Below are positions 37,415-48,555 of a stretch of DNA of 64,000 nt, piece by piece. Source of the DNA: Lepidurus packardi. Taxonomy: Eukaryota > Arthropoda > Branchiopoda > Notostraca > Triopsidae. Location of the stretch: the NCBI GenBank assembly GCA_023053545.1, contig JAKZAN010000002.1, forward strand, positions 790,375 to 854,374, in the 5' to 3' direction. The notes beneath the pieces are model-generated. The model saw only the letters and a program-made list of their open reading frames with translations. It searched no databases and was not told the origin of the DNA. The first letter of the stretch is position 1; every line of letters starts with the position of its first letter. The position numbers and the translations under genes were made by a program.

Positions 37415-38199
37415 TGTTATAGTCTGATTCAAGAATAATCTGTGTTCCCCCGGAGGCGGGGCCACTCCCCCATAGAGGTCGTCCCCCAAGCACGGTGGCA
37501 CCGTGCCACGCTACCAAGCCCACAACAGGGGGTTTTGATGCGGGTAGGCGTGGAAGCTTGTTTTTTTCCCGGTTTCGGAGGACGTGGGGTCGAAGAGACG
37601 CTGCCACCAGTGTGATAGTGTATTCACGTCTGCTATCAGTGGGGCCGGTACAGGTTGGAGGGCTTCGCTGGCTTAGACGGTGATGGCGGCTGAGGACTGC
37701 TGGGGGAATTGCTCGGCGGACGGGTATCCTTGGCAAGGAGCAGGGAGGGGAACTGGTGTTACGGGGACTGAAAAGGGGGGTGAACTGAGTCCCGTTGTCG
37801 TCTGGTGGGTCCGTATTTATAGGCCAGTTGGACATCGGTATCGAGGTGCGCTTCGGTTGTTTCTACCTTCCGTGGCCTCAATTGGTTTATTAGGCTTGGG
37901 TTGTGACCTCGGTTTCGTCTATCCTCCGTGGCCTCAAGTTGTCTCAGGCTTGGGTTGTGTCCTTGGGTTGGCATCGCTGTTTTGCTTCTTCTTGCGTCGT
38001 TGGGCTTCGGAACATAAGATTACCTTTGGACTGCGTATAGACATTCACGAGGGTTCTGGCCTCGGCACGAGAGATGTCTTTACGTTGTCCTTTACATTTA
38101 TGGTTAACAGTGTTTATCGTATGTTAAGTGTTAATCTATTAACTCTTCCTAGTATATCGTTATCGAGTTTTAGATTTATACTATTACTAATTCTACTCC
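37415..38199 (-). repeat. Probable 5' LTR/leader of Ty3 element D, with internal repeat
   Basis: The region starts TGTTATAG next to the PBS and is GC-rich for about 500 bases. Two imperfect copies of a unit of about 55 bases (CCGTGGCCTCAA...GGCTTGGGTTGTG) lie at 37868-37978. The outer LTR end could not be fixed. Reading frames here are long but carry no known domain. Confidence 0.45.
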
Positions 38200-38415
38200 T
38201 TACATACAATACGTCTGTCCTGGCCGCTTGCGTGCAGGGGAGTGCTTTCCGAACACGTTCTAAAACTTCGAGCCGAGTGGTTTCCACGCGATCCCTGAAA
38301 TTTGCGAATTCTTCCACCGCCTCTGCCGGCCAGGGGAATCGACCTTCCTCGGGAAGGCTTGGCTCTCGTCCGTGTAGAAGCTGGAAAGGGCTGAATCCAG
38401 TACTGTGGTCCGGCT
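38200..38415 (-). pseudogene. Ty3 integrase fragment at assembly gap
   Basis: The minus strand encodes DHSTGFSPFQLLHGREPSLP, a Ty3 integrase segment, followed by about 50 further codons. The upstream part is in the gap. It is distinct from the element D integrase at 32005-32920. Confidence 0.8.
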
Positions 38416-38515
38416 NNNNNNNNNNNNNNNNNNNNNNNNNNNNNNNNNNNNNNNNNNNNNNNNNNNNNNNNNNNNNNNNNNNNNNNNNNNNNNNNNNNNN
38501 NNNNNNNNNNNNNNN
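38416..38515. other. Assembly gap (100 N)
   Basis: Exactly 100 N bases; the true length is unknown. Order and orientation of the flanks depend on the assembly. Confidence 1.
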
Positions 38516-39757
38516 GTGCGGGCGGCACGGGCACCGTGCCGCCCAGTGTCGTAACAAGCCCCTCCCCTAATCAATACAATGCCCTCCCCTAATCAATCGC
38601 CTTCCCTAATTAATAATTTGTTTTCAATACAAAACACTTATATTCTCGACAGCCATCTTGTTATATTGTTCTTTTAAAATCGCAATGCAGGACATGCTTT
38701 TAAAGATGAGTTTACTTTCTTTATTAGTTAGATGTCTGTAACAAGCCAATAACTTCATATTTCAGAATGAAACGCACAGAAGAGAATGGAATTCATATAC
38801 ACAAATCGAAGTTGTAAGAAAGTGTTCCTACAGTTGTTAAGGTTCCAATCCAATTGACAAAAGGAAAAGGTACGACTCGTGGTTATCTGGACGAAGAGAA
38901 AAGTCAGAAAGGTACTTTGATGGAGTAAAAAGAAAAAGGACTTCGAATTAGGGCGAGGAGAAAAGTTCGTTCATAATAATAAGGGACTTAGCATTTGGGA
39001 ACTGAAAAAGAAAAAAAGTTAATCTGCCCCACTGATGGCGTTGTGTCATGGATAAGTTGAAAAGAGTGCTGACATGTCAGTTATTAAGCTTTTTTGTATG
39101 TACAGTAGTTGCTTCTGGTTACCTTTTTTGTTATGCACACTTCCGTGGCCGCTGTAATAATGCTGTGATCGCATAATGCCTATTAAAATATGCCTGAAAA
39201 AATAAAAATTACTTTGTAAAATAAAAAAAATATTTTTCTTGTTTAATTGTATATTTTTGCAATGTTCTAAAAAAATTCAAATTTCAAAACACAACACAAT
39301 GAAATGGAATTCACAACAATTCGAAGTGCTTGCGGGTCCCACTCAGCGATGACACGCGGTTACCGAGTGTACTGATATTAATATTCCAATACATCTCAGT
39401 CGTGTCACGGTGTGTGGTACCCCTTTTTACCTTCACACCCATAAACTCAATTCACAACCATACATCGAATTCACAATCATAAATACAATTCAGCTTGAAA
39501 ACTTAAATCACAACTTTGCTGAATATAATTGCTGATGTATAACTCGCAGATTATTTGGAAACACGAATCACAACTTTGCTGTATATAGCTGCGTTCTGCG
39601 AGTAAGACTATCAGACTTCGTGGAAACTAAAAATCACAACTTTGCTGCACATAGCTGCACCCTGCGAGTAAAACTCCCAAACTACCTTTGACTACCTTGA
39701 CACTTATTGACATGAATACGGCAATAAAATGCCAAGTCAATCAAAAAATTGCTATTG
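38516..39757. other. Non-coding flank of MULE-2
   Basis: AT-rich, with no supported gene. A tandem repeat lies at 39494-39670 (listed separately). MULE-2 terminal repeats were not recognised here. Confidence 0.45.
39494..39670. repeat. Tandem repeat, about 65-72 bp x 3
   Basis: Three imperfect units each start AATCACAACTTTGCTG and contain CTGCGAGTA or a variant. It lies just past the C-terminal end of the MULE-2 ORF and could be subterminal repeat sequence of that transposon. Confidence 0.7.
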
Positions 39758-40681
39758 CTAATTAGTATTGCTTTGCGAAATGCAAAGCAATACTACATTA
39801 TCCCTTTCATTAACACAGACAAGGCATATGTACTGAATATCATGTAAGTCGTCCATTGGTATACTATTTAGGCATAAATCTGGCTGCTGCTTGTGAGCGC
39901 AAGTTATATGAAACCAAGACTTACACACGCTGAAACAAACCCAAGTAATATCATCATCAAGGTCGTCATCAGGATCGTTTCGTTTGCTGCAACCAGCGCA
40001 GAGTTGCGGTACGATGTCATCTAAAACGTCGGATGGCTGATCGCTAAATCCATGTCTTAGAAAGACATTCGATGGTTTGTTATTGTACGGCTTGCGCGTC
40101 CGATGAAATTCTCTTTGAGGTATAAATTTGGCATTAGAACGGACGTCAGTTAATTTTTCGAACGTCTCTTTTACTATCTTTTCCTCTGGTGGTCTACTGT
40201 TAACAAGTCTTGCTGTAGCCACAAGAATCTCCAAATCACGGATGGCTCCAGGATCAGTTGTTAACGTATTAAAAATCTCGCGCAAGTCTCTACGAATGTT
40301 TGCCAAGGAAACGGCTGGCGGTTTAGTTGTTCTAGCTAACTTTTCTAGCTGGGCATTTTCAGCGATCTGTTGCTCTACTAATGCCGCTCCTATGACACGT
40401 GAATGACGCAGATTGTCACTTAAAACTGGGGTAACTCTATGGATATGCTTGCAGACGAAATGATAATTATAAAAATCGTCACACGAGCACCAAAATACTT
40501 CCCTGCAAGCTCCGCAAAATCCACATCTATTAATGCATTCGCACAATTCGTCGAAAAAGCGAACAACATCGTAATACGTATCCGCCTGTTGTTGAGACTT
40601 GACCTTCCATGCATTTTTTCCCAGAACAATTACGTCTTCATCTTTAATCGTATCGTTTGTGCCGGCGGTTAGTTTCCACAA
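39758..40681 (-). pseudogene. MULE-2 C-terminal part with SWIM and PHD fingers
   Basis: The frame has a Cys-rich region (CECINRCGFCGACREVFWCSC), then the SWIM-type CDDFYNYHFVCKHIH. The C-terminus is a fuller PHD finger than in MULE-1: CAGCSKRN...WVCFSVCKSWFHITC...YICLVC. A frameshift near 40665 separates it from the core. Confidence 0.78.
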
Positions 40682-41192
40682 TAGTATTTGTACTCAAGCC
40701 TCTTTGACGAATTAAAACCTCCTTATAAGCTCTCTTCTTTGTGTATCTCTCGAGATCTTCAACTAGTGAGTCAAGTCTTTTATTACTCTTATTTTTCATC
40801 GCACCATATTTTAATTCTTTATGGTATGCTTCCGCAGTCATGTTCGTTCTAACTAGCATTTGTTCACAGTTATAACCTGACCATTCACTTTCTCTCGGAA
40901 CATAATATTCAACAAAGTAAGCCAAGAACATTGGATGGTGTTCTTCTGCGTACGTCAGGAAAGCTTGCAAACGTCTTTGAAAGATACTTTTCTCTCTAAT
41001 CCGGATTAAATGGCCGAGTAGAGACAGAATGTTGTTGATAACTTCCGTGTCCGCACGGGGATGATCGTGCAATCTTTTGTGCCACGCTCTTTCTACATGC
41101 CAAATGCAAATGCGCCTGGTGGTAATCGAAACGTCAAAAACATCTTTCCAGGCAAGCCAGAATTGATCTGCCATGTCACTCATAAATTCCAA
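40644..41192 (-). pseudogene. MULE-2 transposase core, second part
   Basis: The frame carries EFMSDMADQFWLAW (second Asp), CIWHVERAWHKRL and VRTNMTAEAYHKEL (catalytic Glu). It is in the same frame as the 911-codon ORF upstream; a single TGA near 41229 separates them. Confidence 0.82.
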
Positions 41193-41225
41193 AGTTTTAA
41201 TACTACCAACCTTTTCTTTAATTTT

Positions 41226-43961
41226 TCAAAAGAATAAACGATATACTTCTCTATTCTCTCTATCACTTAGAAGAAAAGCAACCGGATAACCCGATCGATC
41301 TTCAGACAAGACGAGAAGCGTTGTCAAAACAAACATATACTGGTTAACCTGGTAAGTACTGTCTATGCATATACATTTATGGGCATACTTCTTTAAGGCT
41401 TCCTGCTGATCCTCGTACATAATGCCTAGAGCAAAGTTTTCAACACCTAATTCTGCAACACCTTCATCTGCAACGTTTTGCTTTTTATACAGAAATACCG
41501 GATTATATTCCTCTGTTGCCATTTGTTGGATCCACAAGTCAACGCTCTCAGAATCGATCTTATGTTTCCGGAAAACGCTCGGGTTTTTCTGAGCTATGTT
41601 ATGTAAATCTTTCATGGTAACGGCCTGATCCCTAGAAAATACATCACTGGTGATGGGTTCTGCCATACAACTCTCAACAATTTTGCGTTTAGGGATTCCG
41701 ATCATAAGCTTATGTTGTAATCCTTCTTCTGTTCCCTTATGAAGGCGACAACGACCTGGTAAACGATCATGGCCAACATGAGTTAGGCAACATGTAACCT
41801 TAATTCTTTTTGTAAGGTGCGATACTAGCGCAATTATAAAGCTGGTACAACGGACACCCGTACAACAAGACTTTAGTCGCTTCAAGGCACGTTTGCCTGT
41901 ACCCCGATTTTTATACGAGAAAGAGCGATTGCACACGTAGGTTGTTATACTGTAACTAGTGCACTTCCGAGCTCCCCTTCGATTACGGAAACTAACACAA
42001 GCATTTCTTTCGATCTCTGTTTTCCACGACATGAAACTGTTCTCGTTAGAAAAACTGAATTTCTCTAGCTGGCAGGACAAACCATGTTTATTGTTAACAT
42101 GCTTAACATAAGACGTCAGATGTGACAGCTTCTCTTCACAGCCAGGGTGATAGCAAATTATTCTTGGTTTCTGTTCGAGCTTTCTCTTTTTTCTAGCAAC
42201 GTTACAGAATTCGTCGTCAGAATCGATGACTAAAGTACTGCAATTAATGGTATCAGCAGACACGCTACCACTAACACTGCTCTGAAACGCAGAATTTATT
42301 ACTGGGTCGTAAGTCGGCTCTGACTGATCTAACTCGACTAAGATGTGCAATTGCTGCTTGTCAACTGAAATCACGTTTAAGGAATGCTCCTTGTCTACCG
42401 GGCCAATTAAGGGGATCTCCTCAGAAGTACGTGTTTCTTCTAATTCAAGAGAATGAACTAATTCTACATGACGGGTGAGCATGTCTGTTCTAGAAAACTG
42501 CAAACTACACTGCGGGCACTCAAAACTAGACTTGCTACATCTTTTCTTTTCTATGTGCACCTTTAAAGTGCTCTTCCTTGTGAAAACGGTTTTACAGTCT
42601 TCGCAAATAAAGCCCTTAGATCCTTGCTCGGCAAGCAGAATTTGACTAGAGCTTTGTTTTCCTAGCTGAAACTTGCAGCGCTTGTTTTTAATGTGATTCT
42701 CCAAATTTTGATTTGTTTTTAACGTAGTTTCACATCCCTTGCACGAAAATTTTGAAGGCCCTTGTTTGGTATGAGATACTACTCTGCCTGACTTCACACC
42801 AGGTGTTTTACCATTCGATGAAATGGCTTTAGTGACATTTTCTTCGTGCTCTCCATTATTTGCGGCAAAAGCTTTTGGGACAGACAATTCAAAATCTGAG
42901 CTTGAATTTTCATGCGAGAACGACTCGCGAAGCCCTGAACTAACAGCGCTACTACTATTTTGCATAGAGCTGCAAAAAGAAACTGCAACAGGTGTTATCA
43001 CATTTGCAGTTTCAATTGGATGACTGGGAATAACTGACGCAGTTTCCACCACATCAAGAACCGGAAGAGTGCAGTTCTCTGACAAAAAGAGGGGTGACTG
43101 ACTAGCACACTCAATCACAGGCACAAAATGATTGGGATTCCAGGATGTTGGAGGGACTAAACGTCCATTTTCCTTCTTCGTGAAGTTTGCCAAAAGCCCA
43201 GTCCACAAAATTCGAATAGTTTCAGAGGAAACGGCACCGCTTGGTGAAAACGTCTCGTTTAAAAAATTCGCTTGATGAGATGCTCTGATTCCATCCGCTT
43301 TCGGATAAACTGACTCCACGGCTATCTTACAAACATTAGCCAAAGCTGGGAATGCAATAATGCTCGAATATTCCCGATCCCTGGCGTGTTCCATGGAATA
43401 GTACTTAAAACAGTCTTCCGCCGGTGGAATACCTGTAGGGCACACTGAGTCAACACCCGTGAATTTAACACGGTCGAAAGTGAATCCTGAGTACTCGACT
43501 AGGGTTCCAATTTGTTTCATCGAGAGGTATCCTGCCGACTCCCTGGAGTACAACTCATAATTGGTTGCTAATTCGACCACAACTCGGCAGCGCAACTCAA
43601 CGGCATGCCTTTGGTTGCCGAACAAAGACAAAGAAGCGGAATTGTAGAAACAATTCCCATCTCCATTGCTGCACAAAGCTAAACATTCGCTCAAACGCTC
43701 GGGCAAAGTACTGGAAGCAGTTGTGTCAATTTGGTCAATATTAAAACTCTGAGATTGCCATATTGCCATACGCTTCGGGAGAGGGTAAGCATCGAACTCT
43801 GTTTTCTTTGAAAAACACGCCTGCCTAAACTTCTCAAAATGTTCGTTACTAATCAGTATGGGCGCTCTTGAAGAACTATCGTAGGCCGACGCAGGCAAAT
43901 TTGCTCTACGTTCAAGATCGCGTAGACAATTTTTAAAAAACTGCGCCCTTGATTTACTCAT
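41226..43961 (-). CDS. MULE-2: OTU protease, C2H2 fingers and first part of transposase
   Basis: The 911-codon ORF starts with an ATG at 43961. An OTU domain lies at about residues 85-300, with the catalytic Cys in SNGDGNCFYNSASL and a His in WNPNHFVPVIE. Four zinc fingers follow: CKGCETTLKTNQNLENH, CEDCKTVFTRKSTLKVH, CPQCSLQFSRTDMLTRH and CYHPGCEEKLSHLTSYVKH. Then come a Cys/His segment (CCTGVRC...CCLTHVGHDRLPGRC) and the start of the MULE core with the first Asp (CICIDSTYQVNQY). It is a relative of MULE-1 with the same domain order. The OTU-fingers-MULE-SWIM-PHD layout is unusual. Confidence 0.85.
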   Translation of the reverse strand: MSKSRAQFFKNCLRDLERRANLPASAYDSSSRAPILISNEHFEKFRQACFSKKTEFDAYPLPKRMAIWQSQSFNIDQIDTTASSTLPERLSECLALCSNGDGNCFYNSASLSLFGNQRHAVELRCRVVVELATNYELYSRESAGYLSMKQIGTLVEYSGFTFDRVKFTGVDSVCPTGIPPAEDCFKYYSMEHARDREYSSIIAFPALANVCKIAVESVYPKADGIRASHQANFLNETFSPSGAVSSETIRILWTGLLANFTKKENGRLVPPTSWNPNHFVPVIECASQSPLFLSENCTLPVLDVVETASVIPSHPIETANVITPVAVSFCSSMQNSSSAVSSGLRESFSHENSSSDFELSVPKAFAANNGEHEENVTKAISSNGKTPGVKSGRVVSHTKQGPSKFSCKGCETTLKTNQNLENHIKNKRCKFQLGKQSSSQILLAEQGSKGFICEDCKTVFTRKSTLKVHIEKKRCSKSSFECPQCSLQFSRTDMLTRHVELVHSLELEETRTSEEIPLIGPVDKEHSLNVISVDKQQLHILVELDQSEPTYDPVINSAFQSSVSGSVSADTINCSTLVIDSDDEFCNVARKKRKLEQKPRIICYHPGCEEKLSHLTSYVKHVNNKHGLSCQLEKFSFSNENSFMSWKTEIERNACVSFRNRRGARKCTSYSITTYVCNRSFSYKNRGTGKRALKRLKSCCTGVRCTSFIIALVSHLTKRIKVTCCLTHVGHDRLPGRCRLHKGTEEGLQHKLMIGIPKRKIVESCMAEPITSDVFSRDQAVTMKDLHNIAQKNPSVFRKHKIDSESVDLWIQQMATEEYNPVFLYKKQNVADEGVAELGVENFALGIMYEDQQEALKKYAHKCICIDSTYQVNQYMFVLTTLLVLSEDRSGYPVAFLLSDRENREVYRLFF

Positions 43962-45401
43962 ATTAGTAAAGAGAGAAAGGGTTAATCTGTTAGAAGAAAA
44001 AAGTCAAATAATCTAATCCAGGGTTAAGAGGAAAAAAAATAATCCGGGTTAAAGAAGAACAGAACTAAATAATCAATCCAAGAAAAAAGTCAAAGGGAAA
44101 CACAGAATGCAATAAAAAATAACCTTACTGAAAAATCTAATCCAAGGTTAAGAGGAACTACATTAAATAATTAATCCGGGTTAGAAGAACTACACTATAA
44201 GGCACTACGCTACAATTTAATACTAGCTAACATGCGAAACACAGTGAAGGACTGAAGGAAGAATGGTTCAATGCAACGGCCTTATATAGTGTGCTGCGGC
44301 ATGCAACCCTCGCAGCGGATCGCTAGCCCCTCCCCTAACATGGCTGAACCCGCTTTTATGCGAGTTGCAGCGGGGGTTGTGATAGCCCTTCCAGCTGTAC
44401 ATACCTGTAGAACTAAATATTTATCTTCGAACTTTTCCATGACAAGTTTTGTTTACAATGGAATGTAGAACATTGCGACTTGGAGGCGTTGCCATGTAGG
44501 AGGGGCTGCTTAAAACTGCAATTTGCAGCACTTATGTAGACTTTTACGACTAACGAGTAGAGTTGTGCTTGTCACTTCTCAATTTGTGTGAATGATTATT
44601 TTTGTTATTGTTTTTCTGGAACCTACGACAACGTATTGCATGTAATGTGCACTTCGTAATTTCCTTATTCAATGCGTCGTAATTAGGCTAAGACGAAAAT
44701 GACAAGAATGAAGAAAAGAATTGGAACTTAGAGAAGTGAAGGTCTACGTATAATTCCAAGTGCGTTGATAGCTGATAGTGTAGCAATAGCAGTACCTCTA
44801 GCTCAAACAGTAGCTCAAACATATAGCAGGCAGAAGTTGGCTATCCCGTTATCTTACGCAAATAAGAATGTAACAATGTAGACAGATTGTCAAGCGAGAG
44901 TTGGCATGCGGAGTAGGCACGAGTAATTGGAGAATGGGTTAATTGGAGATGTCAAGGGTAATGTTTGTCAGGGTCAGGGCCGCGTACATTTTGGGGATAC
45001 AAAAAGGGAGGAAACTGTACAATGGGAAGTAGATGTAAAGACGACTCGACAAAAGAACTCCGTGTACCCGATACAAGGACGCCGGGCCCCGACAGAAGGA
45101 CGCCAGGTCCATAATCTTTTAAGGGACCGATAGAATTTCGAGTAAAAAAAATATCTGCTCGTTGACTAAGCACCAATTCGAGATTAGAAAGTGCTTAAGA
45201 CGTATTTTAAAAAATACATCAGAAGGACTCCGGACCGCGAAAGAAGGATGCCTAACTTAACCAAACCTAACGTAACCTAACCTTGTGAAGGCAGACATAC
45301 GAAACTTCGTCACTCAGATATTATTAAAAATCGGTTTTGAATCTTGAACTGTTTTTGCGAACAACTTGTAACTGATTTCGCAATTTGGGTCTCATGTACT
45401 G
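43962..45401. other. Long non-coding stretch after MULE-2
   Basis: It holds the 5' flank of MULE-2, with repeated AATCCGGGTTA/AATCCAAGGTTA words at 44030-44180. A short CCTAA-like tract lies at 45255-45283. No gene is supported. Confidence 0.45.
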
Positions 45402-45550
45402 AGTTGGGGTCTACGAGTCTTGGGGAATTAAAAAAACGAAAAGAGGCAAAGTTAAATAACGAAATCATTAGAATTCTTTTTTTAACGGACGAAAATGGAG
45501 AAGAACACGTCGCCTACTATATTGAACCTAAAGATTCACAAAGGAACTGA
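45402..45550 (+). pseudogene. Unknown coding segment, copy 1
   Basis: The plus strand encodes ELKKRKEAKLNNEIIRILFL followed by TDENGEEHVAYYIEP. It is homologous to 46330-46443. The family is not recognised. It is likely a piece of an old duplicated exon or of a transposon ORF. Confidence 0.4.
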
Positions 45551-45952
45551 CTCAAACTTGGAATGAAATTAATATATTCGGTTCGTCGGATGGTTTTGAA
45601 TGTATCTCGGTCACTGTCGTTCTGTAGGAGCGTTTTTAGAGTCTTGTGTGAATCGTCAAAATTACATTCTAAGAGGTGATTCATCGCAGGGTCAAGTCAG
45701 GCCATGTCTGGGAGAAGGGGCTATTCACATCCAAGTCAAGTGAAAGAGAGGTCAAAAGTTAAATATCATAAAACACAATAGAACCCTTGCAAAGTATATC
45801 GCCGCCCATAGGTTTGCTCCTTGCCGCGCGGGCGGCAACAAGCAGTATTTAAGGGAGTAGGGCTAATTGGCACAGAACATTAATTCGTCTGACCTGCTGG
45901 GTGTGTTTGTAAGTGTTGCTCTGCTTCTTGCTTTCATACTGACTTAAAGAAG

Positions 45953-46095
45953 ATGCAGGGTCTTGGTTCTGTGGATCGCCAGAAATTTTATTTGGTGATA
46001 GGTGTTGAAAATGTTAAAAGAACTCGCAGTGGAAGGCACGTGCTTACAATGAAGCGTTTCCTCGAACCCTCAAGCCTTCCAGTGCCTGGTATGCG
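45953..46095 (+). CDS. Unknown small exon-like ORF
   Basis: An ATG starts MQGLGSVDRQKFYLVIGVEN and continues for about 46 codons to PVPG, where a GTATGC donor-like site (46091) lies. A downstream acceptor-like CAATACAG is at about 46275. This may be the first exon of a gene whose later exon is the segment at 46276-46443. No domain is known. Confidence 0.35.
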
Positions 46096-46275
46096 GTATC
46101 GATCTACTTCTCCTTTTCTACTCTACGTTTCTCTTGGCCTTACCCCTTTTTTGTTTTCCTGGTGACCTGATGTAAGCTCCCCAAGTACAGTTGCGTTTTG
46201 TGAAGCCAAGCAAAGGCTACCCAAATGAATAGGCCAGAATCTGCCACATCACAAGTTTACATTTTTCAATACAGG

Positions 46276-46443
46276 CTAAAAGCGCGTGTCCGCAACTCGG
46301 TGATTATCACCTACGAAAAATATAAGGAGATTCTTAGTGAATTACTAAAACAAAAAGAAGGGGCCAAGTTAAACAATGAAAGGAGTAGAAATTATCTTTT
46401 ACAAACTGATGAAATGGTGAAGTGTACGTCGCGTACTATATAA
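46276..46443 (+). pseudogene. Unknown coding segment, copy 2
   Basis: It begins after an acceptor-like ACAG and encodes KEILSELLKQKEGAKLNNER. It is related to copy 1 at 45402-45550 but has a frame change near TDEMV. Its function is unknown. Confidence 0.4.
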
Positions 46444-47734
46444 CTGCGCCCTTGCAAAGTATGCCAAAAGGGTACGAGCGTTGGTCCGGGAGGAAGGAAT
46501 TTACGACTACGTAAAAGAAAGTGCACGAAAATGAAGAATTCATACATCAACTAGGGCGGCGTATGACTATGTAAGTTAATTAAACAATGCATGAAATTTA
46601 CCACTATAATATTGTGTTAGGTGCAAACGTATTACCATGGGATACCCACGATAACCCGCTTGTTTGAGTTGCACACCCGAATGTGCACCTGTGCAACAAG
46701 GAAAGTGCAGAAAAATGAAACTCCCATGAGACTCGTGGTTGCCAATGATGTAATGGTCACAACGACAGGTAAATGGTCTTGTAAAGATACCGGAGGAAAT
46801 TTTACAGATTACTTTTTATTCTTTGGTAACTCGATCTCGTCCTCCTACCCCAAAAAGTTTATTGCAGATGGATATCGCTACATCGCGCAGTATTTTGACT
46901 AAAGGCTCTCCCCAACAGTCATGGTACTTCATTTGACAAGAAATGTTTTTTTCCCTTTTTTTATGTATTTTTATTTTAGCATGGAGATGTTGCACCAGGC
47001 AACGAGGAGCGTCTGGCTATCCTCCAGTATGTTAATAGCCAAGCAGCTCAAACGTTAGCCCATTGCCATACAAATACGAACAAGAAGACTGGGTCGGCAT
47101 ACTTAAGGAATCGTTCACCGAAAACCATTTGGAACTGTATGAACATTTTTAAAAACTGTAATTTAATAAAGTTTATTAACATTTTCTATCCATAATTTCA
47201 GTTACAGGAGCAACACATGAAATGCAACGTTCTAATCACTCAGAAAGGGGTACATTTGTCAAGCTTGAACTTGATTAGGAAGTAGAAAAAGATTTGACTC
47301 AGCTGTTAGTTTTGTAGGTTGGGCCAAGGGTTAGACTCTCCGAAGTTATTTAGGTCATAGCTGGCCAAGGGTGTTGGGTAACGAAACAAGGGCGAAGAAG
47401 AGTTACGCGTGAGAATGGTACAGGGGATTTACGTAGCAGAGTTGTAGAGAGAAGGGTGCTATTCAAGAGAACAAGTAGTAAAGTTGAATTCCATTGTACT
47501 TTTGATCCGTCTTGTTCTAACCAAGTGTACGAGTGTTTGTACTTAGTATTGTAGCGAATGACCCTTTTCTAGACGTTGGCCTTGGTTAATTTGCATGTTT
47601 GGGAGTAAGTGGCGGATTCTTTGCGAAGGGCATGGTCGGGTCAATGACGGACCAACGTTGAAAGAAGCATATTCGCTAAGAAAGGTCGCCAAGTGGTATC
47701 AAAAACGAGCAAATGTAAAGAAAAGGCAGTCCAG
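46444..47734. other. Stretch with weak coding signals
   Basis: There are two exon-like pieces. One is at 46644-46902, with LVVANDVMVTTTGKWSCKDT. The other is at 46979-47110, after a TTTTAG acceptor, with NEERLAILQYVNSQAAQTLA. They may belong with the small ORFs upstream as one decayed spliced gene. I do not recognise it. Confidence 0.3.
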
Positions 47735-47742
47735 GTTTGGAC

Positions 47743-48547
47743 CACATTATAGAGGTTTATACAGTTTGCTAACAGGGCTATCTTCCAATGTTAAGGTTTT
47801 CTGACGACCTTCTCGGTCCCCAGAGTAATATTCAGCTAAAAGGCCAGAAGACGAAAGGGTACATTCGCAAACCTCCCAGTGCAGTTCAAAAAAGGTCACG
47901 ACGGTTTACAAAGCGCGTAATTTAAATCTATTGCTTTAAACTATGAAGCTTAAAATAAAAGCTTTAAGCTTAAAATAAAAGATGAATGAACTAGGTCAAA
48001 GAACACGTATACACATTGTAGACTATTTCGCGTTACCCAGGTTGCACCACGAGGAGGCAGTCTATTTGCAACCCATACAAAGGTGTTTTATAGTATACAG
48101 GTTTAACCCCATATACTATAAAATACCCATGTATATTAATGTCTATATGTGTTGTTATGACTATTTATGTCTATATACGAGTTATCCATTACATTGGTAC
48201 TTTGCAACTGTTCCTAAATGTTACTAACTTTTGCAAGTTTAGTATTTTTCTAAACACTTTCAAATGCGCGCGTTTCCGGGAGGACCCTACGTCAGCCCAA
48301 AACTCCCTAGAGTGCCCGAGAGAAAGGTCACCAGTCCCCCGTTTTCTGAATGTTTTCTTCTCTTCTCGAACCCTTTTTCTAGTAGATTAGGAATGCCTAC
48401 ATGGGGGTACATGGCACAGTCTGGGAATCCCATCCCCCATATAAGCCTTCGTACCCTCACATCCTCTTGGGACCGAGAAATTTGTCAGAAAACCTTAACA
48501 TTGGAAGGATACCCCTGTTACCATACTGTGTAAAACTTTAAACTGTG
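47743..48547. mobile_element. Non-autonomous P-type element with 8-bp target duplication
   Basis: The element is 805 bases long. The left about 510 bases match the left part of the P element at 27199; the right about 280 bases match its right part (29550-29802). So it looks like an internal deletion derivative. GTTTGGAC flanks it on both sides (47735-47742; 48548-48555). Its ends, CACATTATAGAGG and CACAGTTTAAAG (reversed), have drifted. It has no transposase. Confidence 0.9.
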
Positions 48548-48555
48548 GTTTGGAC

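Noticed and set aside
38330-38520. Long ORFs on both strands running through X residues
   Set aside because: They span the 100-N gap; only the integrase part on the minus strand is supported.
38560-44345. CCCCTCCCCTAA at both sides of MULE-2 as terminal inverted repeats
   Set aside because: Both are in the same orientation and far from the coding ends, so they do not form inverted repeats.
45240-45285. CCTAA-like tract as a telomere
   Set aside because: Only a few irregular units, interstitial; it supports the arthropod guess weakly at most.
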